DNA of 30,971 nt from an uncultured Sinobacteraceae bacterium (GTDB lineage: Bacteria > Pseudomonadota > Gammaproteobacteria > Steroidobacterales > Steroidobacteraceae), in NCBI GenBank assembly GCA_937902995.1, contig CALEKY010000066.1:1-30971 (forward strand). Direction: 5' to 3'. Position numbers and translations under genes: made by a program. The notes beneath the pieces are model-generated. The model did not search any database. It saw only the letters and a list, made by a program, of their open reading frames with translations, and was not told the DNA's origin. Positions 23,877 to 30,971 of this stretch are shown here, in pieces (within the stretch, counting starts at the first letter, position 1; every line of letters begins with the position of its first letter).

Positions 23877-25424
23877 ATGAATGCTGCAGTCGATGCGCGA
23901 CAGTTCGAGCAGCGCAGGGCCTCGCGTCCGGCGCCGGAGCGGCCGCGTATTGCCGCCGCCGAACCCGTTTCGATACGTCGACCGTTGCGCGAGCGCGCCA
24001 GCGCAGACAGCTATGAGATTACGCAGCCGATCCTGTTCAAAGGGCACACGGCGCTTGCCAGTTGTATCTTGCTGTTGCGGGTCATAGCGCCAACGATGGT
24101 CGCGATCCTGACCCTTTACGCGATCATCCGGATTCACGATCTGCCGATGACGCACGAGTTCACATCGTTGCTCGCGCTAGCGTCCGTGCTCGCAGCGACG
24201 CTCTTGCACCAACCGCGCAAGGCAACCACTCAGTTGTTGGCGCCGGAGTTTCATGCGGTGATGGGGTTGCTCGTCCGCTGGTGTGTCTTCCTCGGCGTAT
24301 TGCTCGCCGTCGGTTACCTCACCGAAGCGTCGGCAAACTATCCGCGTCGCGTGATCGTGACCTGGGCGGTCGTTACGCCGTTTCTGCTCGTCGGCGTCAC
24401 GTTTGCGATCCATCGACTGGCGCGCATGGTCATCGCGCGGCCGAAGAACGCACGCAAAGTCGTCTTCGTCGGATGCACGGAAGCGAGCGTTGCGCTTGCC
24501 GAGCGGCTCTCGCGTCATCCCGAGCTGTGCATGTCCGTGCAGGGCTGTTTCGACGATCGTCATCCCGATCGGCTTGCGAGCTCGGAGCTGGAGGTGCTCG
24601 GTCGTTTCGATGAGTTGCCCAAGTACGTCAAGGAACACGGCATCGATGCAGTGTTCATCACGCTGCCGCTGCGACACATGCGCCGCATGCAGTGGCTGAT
24701 CAACGAATTGTGCGATACGACGGCCTCGTTGTATTTCGTTCCGGACGTTTTCGTGTTCGATCTGATTCAAGCGCGCAGCGGCGAGATTCTCGGCGTGCCC
24801 GTGGTGTCCCTGTGCGAGACGCCGTTCCATGGCTTGAGGCCGGTTGCGAAGCGAATCACGGATGTCGTGATCGCTTCGATTGCGCTGGTCGTGTTGTCGC
24901 CGTTGATGCTCTTTGCGGCGATCGGCGTGAAGCTTACGAGCCCCGGTCCCGTCATCTATCGTCAGCGCCGTTACGGTTTGGACGGCCGGAAGATCACCAT
25001 CTACAAGTTCCGAACCATGTCCGTCATGGAAGGGGAGAACGAATTCCATCAAGTCACGCGGCAGGATTCGCGCGTAACGCGGTTCGGCAGATTCTTGAGG
25101 CGCACTTCCATCGACGAGCTGCCGCAGCTCATCAATGTCCTTCAGGGACGCATGAGCCTCGTCGGACCTCGTCCGCATGCGATCGCCCACAACGAGGAGA
25201 TTCGTCGTCTGATCCGTGGCTACATGCTGAGGCACAAAGTGCCGCCGGGTATCACGGGATTGGCGCAGATCAAAGGCTTCCGCGGCGCGACTCCGCGCCT
25301 TGCCGATATGCATGCGCGTGTGCACTACGACCTCGAGTACATGCGCAACTGGTCGTTGTGGCTCGACTTCAAGATTCTGCTCAAGACCGTGCCGCAATTG
25401 ATTCGCAGCGACAGGGCCTTCTAG
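23877..25424 (+). CDS. Polyprenyl-phosphate sugar-1-phosphate transferase (WcaJ-type initiating enzyme)
   Basis: The enzyme transfers a hexose-1-phosphate, usually glucose-1-P, to undecaprenyl phosphate and so starts each EPS repeat. The 515-residue protein has a basic 45-residue N-terminus, four hydrophobic helices (about 55-185), a CoA-binding-like Rossmann region (KVVFVGCTEASVAL, DAVFITLPL), a further helix at about 325-350 and the catalytic domain, with GPVIYRQRRYG, IYKFRTM, RTSIDELPQLINVLQG and MSLVGPRPH. All motifs of the polyprenyl glycosylphosphotransferase family are present and length is normal. It is first in a plus-strand operon behind a sigma-54 promoter, followed after 16 bp by the GT39 gene. 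Confidence 0.95.
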   Translation: MNAAVDARQFEQRRASRPAPERPRIAAAEPVSIRRPLRERASADSYEITQPILFKGHTALASCILLLRVIAPTMVAILTLYAIIRIHDLPMTHEFTSLLALASVLAATLLHQPRKATTQLLAPEFHAVMGLLVRWCVFLGVLLAVGYLTEASANYPRRVIVTWAVVTPFLLVGVTFAIHRLARMVIARPKNARKVVFVGCTEASVALAERLSRHPELCMSVQGCFDDRHPDRLASSELEVLGRFDELPKYVKEHGIDAVFITLPLRHMRRMQWLINELCDTTASLYFVPDVFVFDLIQARSGEILGVPVVSLCETPFHGLRPVAKRITDVVIASIALVVLSPLMLFAAIGVKLTSPGPVIYRQRRYGLDGRKITIYKFRTMSVMEGENEFHQVTRQDSRVTRFGRFLRRTSIDELPQLINVLQGRMSLVGPRPHAIAHNEEIRRLIRGYMLRHKVPPGITGLAQIKGFRGATPRLADMHARVHYDLEYMRNWSLWLDFKILLKTVPQLIRSDRAF

Positions 25425-25440
25425 AGCAAAAGCGAGGACC

Positions 25441-27534
25441 ATGCGCCCGATCGTACTGGGGACGACGCGCTCTCCGTCGAGCGATCTTTCCGCCTGGCGG
25501 CTAGAGAGTCTCGGTCGCGCGCTCGGGGACTGCTTCGAGATCACTCGGCCCGAGGAGCGCGAACGGGCGGTGCATTGGTTCGTGCTCTTCTTGCTCGTGT
25601 GCGTGGGCGCATTCGTGCGGTTCTGGGGGCTCGGCAGCGTCGGCTTGCATGGCGATGAAGAGACGATGGCGCTGGCCGTGCGCCACATCCTCGTCGACGG
25701 TCAGCCGATTCTGCCGAGCGGCATGTACTACCCGCGCGGGCAGACACAGCTCTACTTGATGGCGCTCGCCGTCTCTCTTTTCGGCGAGTCCGAGTGGGCG
25801 CTGCGTCTGCCTTCGGCGATCTGCGGGATCCTGCTGATCCCGCTCGCCTATTTCGCTTCACGGCGCTTCCTGCGGCCCGTTTGGGCTCTTGCCATGGCCG
25901 GCACGGCGGCATTCCTGCCGGCGCTGATTCTCGATTCGCAGACAGCGCGCATGTACATCTTCTTGGTCACGCTGATCACCGCCTCGATGGTGTGCGTGTT
26001 CGCGTGGGAGCGCACGCAGCGGATCTCGTGGCTCATCGCGGCGGTGGTTGCATTGATTGTCGGTCTCGACATGCACGTGCTCGCCGTCGGAACCGTGTTG
26101 GTGTTCCTGATGCCGGGCATCGTGCGCGGCGATCCGCGGCGCTTCTTTCTGGGTGCAGGGGCTGCGCTCGTCGGATTCATCGCATTCTTGATCATCAACA
26201 GCTGGGTGGACGCGCAGTATCCGACGCCGCCGCCGGACTTCGCCGAGGGTCTGCCGGTACGACAGCAATCCTCCGTGAAACACGAAGGCTTCGAATTCGC
26301 CGTCCAGCTCACGCTGTCCGTCGTGGCATTGGCCGCAGCCGTGTTCGCTTGTCGTATCGTGCAGTTCGTCCGTCCCACAGTGGCCAAACTGGGCGTCGCA
26401 TTCCTTCTACTTGTCGGGCTCGTGCTGCAACTTGCGCTGTACTACCACCTCGCAGTGATTTGCTACACGGTTGGCGCAGTACTGGCCGCGCGTTACCGAA
26501 CGGATATCAAACTGCGCGATGCCATCTCGTTCGCCGCTGCTGTGGGTTGCATCCTGGTTTTCCATGTCGCGCTGCTGATGCCGATCGCCGGCACGATCGT
26601 GCGTCTCGTCGGTGCGCTCATCGGGCAACCGAGCGTCTGGCCTTATGTGCGCGCGGCTCAGCTCAGTCCGTTCGCAGGCTTGCTGACTGCGGCGCTGCTA
26701 GTGTGGGGACTTTATCTCATCGCGCAGCGCCGTCGCGTACCGGACTACTGGCTGCTCGCAGTATTGGCCGTCTGGGCGCCCGTGTTGGCGCTCGGAGTAT
26801 TCGCTTGGAATGTGCCAACGCGTTACACCGCCATGTCGCTCGCGCCGATGTTGTTGTGCGCTCTCGCGATCGGGCAACGCGGTGTCGACGGGTTGTCGAG
26901 CTATGTCGGCGAGCGGTTGGCGTCGACGGTCAAGAGTTGCGCTGCTGTGATCGCGGGCATAGCGCTCGTCAACCCAGCGCTGGTCGCTGCGACGATGAAT
27001 GCAGGATATGCAATTCGCCCGGACCACAAGGGGGCTGCCGAGTTCATGCGTACTCAGCACATCACAGACGACGACGTCGTCATGGCAGAAGATGTATTGC
27101 AGCAGACCTATTACCTCGGCCGCGTCGACTACTGGCTGGCGAGCCGGATGTTCGCCCGCAAGTTCGTCAAACGCACCGAGTCCGGCATCGTCGATTTCTA
27201 CACGGGGACGCCTGTCATCACGACGACGGACATGCTCGAGACCGTGCTGCGCGAGAATCGCGGCAAACGCATTTTCGTGATCGGTTCGGGCGAGGATTGG
27301 CGCAACGGACAGCGCGTCGCGCGTCAGGAGTTGAACGAGATATTGAGTTCGGACCGTTTCGAAACCGTGTTCGTCGGCCGCGACGGCCGTACGCAGGTCC
27401 TGCGTGCAGTCGAAGAGCCGTCGATCGCCGCCGCAGCAGACGACCAGACTGTGCAAACGGCCGCCACGTCGGCAGTTGCAGCGCCGGCGGCGAAGCCATC
27501 GGAGCAGGGTAAGCCCTCTCTGGACTCGAACTAA
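25441..27534 (+). CDS. GT39-like integral membrane glycosyltransferase (PMT/ArnT superfamily)
   Basis: The 697-residue protein has about 11-13 predicted helices, with the GT39/GT83 acidic signature HGDEE in the first periplasmic loop (about residue 70) followed by a YYPRGQTQLY segment. Such GT-C enzymes use polyprenyl-phosphate-linked sugars and act on the periplasmic side. The C-terminal 150 residues are soluble (FMRTQHITDDDVVMAEDVLQQTYYLG, IFVIGSGEDWRNGQR) and end in an Ala-rich tail. It may decorate the flipped repeat with a sugar made by the GT2 enzyme at 7759. Because no Wzy is seen in the window, a polymerase-like role is a speculative alternative. ATG 25441 has GAGG about six bases upstream, and the flippase follows 23 bp after its stop. 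Confidence 0.88.
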   Translation: MRPIVLGTTRSPSSDLSAWRLESLGRALGDCFEITRPEERERAVHWFVLFLLVCVGAFVRFWGLGSVGLHGDEETMALAVRHILVDGQPILPSGMYYPRGQTQLYLMALAVSLFGESEWALRLPSAICGILLIPLAYFASRRFLRPVWALAMAGTAAFLPALILDSQTARMYIFLVTLITASMVCVFAWERTQRISWLIAAVVALIVGLDMHVLAVGTVLVFLMPGIVRGDPRRFFLGAGAALVGFIAFLIINSWVDAQYPTPPPDFAEGLPVRQQSSVKHEGFEFAVQLTLSVVALAAAVFACRIVQFVRPTVAKLGVAFLLLVGLVLQLALYYHLAVICYTVGAVLAARYRTDIKLRDAISFAAAVGCILVFHVALLMPIAGTIVRLVGALIGQPSVWPYVRAAQLSPFAGLLTAALLVWGLYLIAQRRRVPDYWLLAVLAVWAPVLALGVFAWNVPTRYTAMSLAPMLLCALAIGQRGVDGLSSYVGERLASTVKSCAAVIAGIALVNPALVAATMNAGYAIRPDHKGAAEFMRTQHITDDDVVMAEDVLQQTYYLGRVDYWLASRMFARKFVKRTESGIVDFYTGTPVITTTDMLETVLRENRGKRIFVIGSGEDWRNGQRVARQELNEILSSDRFETVFVGRDGRTQVLRAVEEPSIAAAADDQTVQTAATSAVAAPAAKPSEQGKPSLDSN

Positions 27535-27557
27535 GACGGAGAAGTGCCATTCGCGGA

Positions 27558-29015
27558 ATGATGGGGCGTGCCGTGGCGATCTCCGCCACGCGGCTCATGA
27601 ACTATGGGCTGCTCTTGATCAGCCCTATGGTGCTGGTGCGCCTGCTCTCGGAGCAGGACTTCGGGCGCTACCGCGAGTTCCTCGTCTATTCGACTCTGTT
27701 CGCCGGAATTGCTGCATTCGGCATCAATTCCAGTCTGCTGAAGTTCGTTCCCGGCGATCCAGCCGCCAAGTGGCGCTACGTCTTTCAAGCGAACCTCATG
27801 ACGCTCGCGAGCAGCGTCATCGTGACGGCCGCTATGCTGCTTGCGAATCTGCTCTTCAAGGGCGAGCTGGTCGGCGAGTATGCGGTGCCGGTAGCACTCT
27901 ATGTGCTGGTGGCCGTCAATCTGGATTTCTGGGAGTTTCTTTGGCTGGCGGAAAAGTACAGCACGGCGGTGCTGCGCTATACGACGGCGCGCCTGGTGGC
28001 TCGCATCGTCGTCGTCATCGGGGCGGCAGCCTCGACGCGGGATGTGACGACGATCGTCTACGCGTTGATCGGGCTCGAGGCCGTGCGCTTGGCGATCTCT
28101 GCGATTGCCTGGCGTTCGTGCGTAAGACGTAGCGCTCACGGGACAACCGGATCATGGCGCGAACAGTGGAAGTATTGCCTGCCGTTCGGCTCGGCGATGG
28201 TGGCTGTGTCCATCAGCAAGTCCATCGCACCGATGTTCGTGGCCAAGATGATGGGCCCTGCAGCGCTCGCTCAGTATGCGATCGGTACGTACTTGCAGCC
28301 GGTGGTCAACGTCGTGCGCAACTCGCTCTCGGACGTCGTGTTGCCGGAGATGTCCTCGAAGGCGGGGCAGCCGCAGAACGAGCCTCTACGGCTCTGGCAG
28401 CGCACTTCGGTCGTCACGGCGATCTTCATGTTCCCGATCACGGTGCTGCTCGCGCGTTTCGCCGAGACGCTGATCGTGACGCTGTTCTCGGACACGTATC
28501 TGCCCGCAGTTCCGGTGTTTCAGATCTATCTGCTCGTGTTCCTGCGCGAGACGATCGACTTCGGCGTGCCGTTGCGCGCCATCAATCGCAATGCGCCCAT
28601 TCTTCACAGTACGTCGCTGTCGATTGCGGTGCGCCTTGTTTTGCTCGTCCTCGCGAGTCCAATCTGGGGTCTCGTCGGCGCAGTCACGGCTGTCGTGATC
28701 GCGCGCTTCGTCGAGGGCAGCTACTTGGCGGCACGGCTTGCACGCGCCTACGACGAGTCGTTGCGGTCGCTCGTACCCTGGTGGGAACTGTTCAAAATCC
28801 TAGCTGCCGCAGTCTTTGCGGGCGCGGTGATCTATCCGGATTTCTGGACAAAGCAGTTGGGTTTCTTCGGAATCATTCCGGCCAGCGCGCTGTACTTGGT
28901 CCTCTTTGTGCTGTTCTTGAGCCGTCTGAAGATTCCGGAGGTCAGCGTGCTTCTTTCCCGTCTGCGCGACCACGCTTCCGGCTGGCTACATGCGACCGGC
29001 GATAGGCTTCAGTAG
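27558..29015 (+). CDS. Wzx-type oligosaccharide flippase (MOP/PST family)
   Basis: The 485-residue membrane protein has about 12-14 helices and opens with a GRAVAISATRLMNYGLLLISPMVLVRLLSEQDFGRYRE segment, typical of polysaccharide exporters. It would flip undecaprenyl-diphosphate-linked EPS repeats to the periplasm. The start is one of two consecutive ATGs (27558, 27561); GGAGAAG lies rather far upstream. It is third in the operon after the initiating transferase and GT39 protein, and apparently the last gene; a G-rich intergenic repeat begins just after its stop. Family assignment is strong; the specific repeat carried is unknown. Confidence 0.92.
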   Translation: MMGRAVAISATRLMNYGLLLISPMVLVRLLSEQDFGRYREFLVYSTLFAGIAAFGINSSLLKFVPGDPAAKWRYVFQANLMTLASSVIVTAAMLLANLLFKGELVGEYAVPVALYVLVAVNLDFWEFLWLAEKYSTAVLRYTTARLVARIVVVIGAAASTRDVTTIVYALIGLEAVRLAISAIAWRSCVRRSAHGTTGSWREQWKYCLPFGSAMVAVSISKSIAPMFVAKMMGPAALAQYAIGTYLQPVVNVVRNSLSDVVLPEMSSKAGQPQNEPLRLWQRTSVVTAIFMFPITVLLARFAETLIVTLFSDTYLPAVPVFQIYLLVFLRETIDFGVPLRAINRNAPILHSTSLSIAVRLVLLVLASPIWGLVGAVTAVVIARFVEGSYLAARLARAYDESLRSLVPWWELFKILAAAVFAGAVIYPDFWTKQLGFFGIIPASALYLVLFVLFLSRLKIPEVSVLLSRLRDHASGWLHATGDRLQ

Positions 29016-29309
29016 GAGGGCTTGGGTACGGGGGATTGGGGATGGGAGACTGAAGACGCCTCGTCCGTGAATGGGTCGGACAGTTGTGGAGTCAATGGAT
29101 TGGATCTTCGTCTGAAACCCCGTCCGGAGCCCCTCTCTGTCGCGAAACGCGTGTAGCAATTTCTCCGATACTGCCTAAATGGTGCTCATGAGCTGTTCAG
29201 GACTTGTCCAATTTGCACCTGCGGACTCCGCAAGTAACGTTTCGACACCGCAAGAGGCAGCTTGGCATTCTTGCAAGGCTGATTCCGAAAAAAGCATAGG
29301 TGCTGATAC
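29016..29309. other. Intergenic region before the lyase gene with a G-rich dispersed repeat
   Basis: These 294 bp hold no supported gene. The first 35 bp (GGGCTTGGG, GGGATTGGGG) match words in the small repeat element at 17675-17806. No convincing promoter was found: TGGCA and TTGCA words at 29263-29275 look like sigma-54 halves, but their GG and GC are only 7 bp apart instead of 10. Confidence 0.5.
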
Positions 29310-30728
29310 ATGTCCGAAGCCTTATTCACGATTTCGAGGGGGCAATTGGCCCGAGAGCGGCGATGGAACTCGAAGCTTGCCGCACTGTTCGCTTGTGGCC
29401 TTGTCGCGGCACCGTTCGTGGCGAGCGCGCTTCCCGTCATTCCAAACGGTGTGGGTTATGGAATGGAGACGCCTGCAGGCCGCGGCGGTAAAGTCTTCCG
29501 TGTCACGAACCTGAATGAATCCGGAGCTGGCTCCCTGAAGGAGTGCATTCAGGCAAGCGGTCCGCGCGTCTGCATCTTCGAGGTGTCGGGCACGATCAAG
29601 CTCACGACCGACCTGCACATCAGGAATCCATACATCACGATCGCCGGTCAGACTGCACCTTCTCCGGGCATCTCGCTGCGCGGGGCAGCGCTGCAGGTCA
29701 ATACGTCGGATGTTCTCGTACAGCACATTCGAATCCGCGTCGGCGACGATCCCGAAGGGCCTGCCTTCGGCAACCGCGATGCATTGAAGATCGACTCAGG
29801 ATCGAGTACCACAAAACTTCGGAACATCGTCATCGATCATTGTTCGTTTGCGTGGGCGTTGGACGAGACCGTGTCGCTGTGGGAAAACTGGACCGATGTC
29901 ACGCTGACGAACAACATCATCGCCGAGGGTCTGCACGAGCGCTCGGATGGCAAGGCTTCCGGCTATGGGCTCTTCCTGGCGCAGAGCGGCGGCGGTCGAG
30001 CGACGATCGCGGGCAACTTGCTTGCGCACAACTACGCGCGCAACCCCGTGATCCGCTCGTACGATTCCATCTTCGTGAACAACGTGGTCTACAACGCCGG
30101 GTGGCAAGCGATGGCGTTGACGAGCATGAACGTGGCGACGAAGAACGCGGTCGTCGGCAACGTGTTCATCAAGGGACCGGACTCCTCGAATCATTGGCCG
30201 ATCTGGCTGCGTCGCGATCAGTATCCGCTGCCGTCGACGGCGAAGGTGTACTTGAGCGATAACCAGGCGATCGGTTACGGCGTCAGCTCGACGGACCCGT
30301 GGGCCGTAGCGAATGGGTCCGAGGTGCCGAGCTCGATCAAGGCATCGAGCGCACCGATCTGGTTGCAGAATCTGACGCCATTGCCGACGCGCGACAATGC
30401 CGTGCTGAACAGCGTCTTGGAGAACGTAGGTGCGCGCCCAGCGGATCGCGACAGCGTCGATACGCGAATCATTCGCAGCGTGCGCGATCGCACCGGCCGC
30501 ATCATCAATTGCGTGAAAGCCGACGGTTCGACACGCTGCTCGAAGAATGCAGGCGGTTGGCCCACGTTGGCTCAGAACCGTCGCGCGCTGGTCCTGCCGA
30601 GCGATTACAACGCCGTCACGTCGAGCGGCTATACGAAGCTCGAGCTCTGGTTGCACGACATGGCTGCAGCTGTCGAGGGCCGAACGACGTCCGTCAAACC
30701 GAAGTCGCCGGTGCTCAAGGTCGAATAA
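29310..30728 (+). CDS. Secreted pectate-lyase-like (PL1-type) right-handed beta-helix protein
   Basis: The 472-residue protein has a signal peptide (basic n-region to about 22, core LAALFACGLVAAPF, likely cut near ASA-LP) and a beta-helix with GGRGG-like GRGGKVFRVTNLNESGAGSLKE, PYITIAGQTAPSPGISLRG, DALKIDSGSS, IDHCSFAWALDETVSLW and a GYG region after HER. This pattern is that of bacterial PL1-related lyases, which cut uronic-acid polymers by beta-elimination. Within an EPS locus with an AlgD-like dehydrogenase it probably trims or frees the cell's own polymer in the periplasm or outside; scavenging of plant pectin is the alternative. Catalytic residues were not assigned. ATG 29310 follows AGGTG by about eight bases, and an intrinsic terminator follows. 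Confidence 0.9.
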   Translation: MSEALFTISRGQLARERRWNSKLAALFACGLVAAPFVASALPVIPNGVGYGMETPAGRGGKVFRVTNLNESGAGSLKECIQASGPRVCIFEVSGTIKLTTDLHIRNPYITIAGQTAPSPGISLRGAALQVNTSDVLVQHIRIRVGDDPEGPAFGNRDALKIDSGSSTTKLRNIVIDHCSFAWALDETVSLWENWTDVTLTNNIIAEGLHERSDGKASGYGLFLAQSGGGRATIAGNLLAHNYARNPVIRSYDSIFVNNVVYNAGWQAMALTSMNVATKNAVVGNVFIKGPDSSNHWPIWLRRDQYPLPSTAKVYLSDNQAIGYGVSSTDPWAVANGSEVPSSIKASSAPIWLQNLTPLPTRDNAVLNSVLENVGARPADRDSVDTRIIRSVRDRTGRIINCVKADGSTRCSKNAGGWPTLAQNRRALVLPSDYNAVTSSGYTKLELWLHDMAAAVEGRTTSVKPKSPVLKVE

Positions 30729-30755
30729 CACGAACAATGTACCGATCGAGCGATG

Positions 30756-30785
30756 CCGCCCGCCTTGTGCGGGCGGTGTCGTTTT
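30756..30785 (+). terminator. Intrinsic terminator after the lyase gene
   Basis: CCGCCCGC-N5-GCGGGCGG (8-bp perfect stem, 30756-30776) is followed by TGTCGTTTT. It lies 27 bp after the stop codon. The remaining 186 bp to the window end show no gene I can support. Confidence 0.8.
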
Positions 30786-30953
30786 CGGCCGAGGGACGCG
30801 AAGCCGGCAATTGCAATTTCTGCCTTCGAGCCGCAGCAGAAACTACACGAGCACTCCGTAAGACTTACACCGCTTGCCGCCAACGGCCGACTCAGCCTGC
30901 GCGCGCAGCGATTCGCAGCTTCCAGTGCTCGCGCCTAGCGTGTTCGATTTCTT

Positions 30954-30971
30954 CTGTCGCCTGTCGCCTGT
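30954..30971. repeat. Tandem heptamers CTGTCGC at the window edge
   Basis: Two full CTGTCGC units and a partial third reach the last base; on the other strand they read GGCGACA. They are of the same family as the ends of the element at 17675-17806 and probably continue beyond the window. Confidence 0.65.

Noticed and set aside
29263..29275. TGGCATTCTTGCA before the lyase gene, resembling a sigma-54 promoter
   Set aside because: GG and GC are separated by 7 bp, not the required 10, so both halves are present but the spacing is wrong.
1..30971. Exosortase, PEP-CTERM sorting genes, CRISPR arrays, tRNA/rRNA genes or transposases
   Set aside because: None could be found, although several EPS proteins resemble exosortase-associated ones.

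Overview
The window is GC-rich, densely coded DNA from a Gram-negative proteobacterium. A lexA-imuA SOS cassette, GTG starts, sigma-54 promoters and outer-membrane export genes suggest a gammaproteobacterium, perhaps near Xanthomonadales, Nevskiales or Steroidobacterales; that placement is an inference. Almost everything after the first kilobase is an exopolysaccharide (EPS) locus. I see no tRNA, rRNA, CRISPR array, transposase or exosortase.

Layout. 1-881 (minus): 5' end of imuA and lexA, with a LexA-type operator over the lexA start site. 982-2025 (minus): a sigma-54 activator with no receiver domain. 2341-6665 (plus): GDP-mannose dehydrogenase-like enzyme, GT4 glycosyltransferase, and a degenerate HAD domain fused to a P-loop domain. 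6689-8817 (minus): two membrane-anchored GT2 paralogues, one without its DxD motif. 9020-13304 (plus): export machinery, namely a short OPX protein, an outer-membrane beta-barrel, a Wzz/GNVR chain-length protein and a BY-type tyrosine kinase. 13333-17642 (minus): flippase-like membrane protein, asparagine-synthase-type amidotransferase, GT4. 17882-18640 (plus): methyltransferase. 18736-23473 (minus): methyltransferase, GlpD-like flavoprotein, sugar epimerase, tail-anchored pseudokinase. 23877-29015 (plus): initiating polyprenyl-phosphate sugar transferase, GT39 protein, Wzx-type flippase. 29310-30728 (plus): secreted pectate-lyase-like beta-helix protein, then a terminator.

How it may work together. 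The initiating transferase loads a sugar on undecaprenyl phosphate, GT4 and GT2 enzymes extend it, Wzx flips it, and Wzz/BY-kinase/OPX/beta-barrel control length and export. AlgD-like, amidotransferase, methyltransferase and lyase genes suggest a modified uronic-acid polymer that is trimmed or released outside. No Wzy polymerase is recognisable here.

Most notable are the control signals. Four near-consensus sigma-54 promoters (GG-N10-GC) sit at the heads of separate EPS operons, next to a gene for a sigma-54 activator. Two nearly identical 16-17 bp words recur about 100-180 bp upstream of them, as activator sites would. The locus also carries three signalling-type or enzyme domains that have lost catalytic residues: the pseudokinase, the HAD domain without its nucleophile, and the GT2 without DxD.
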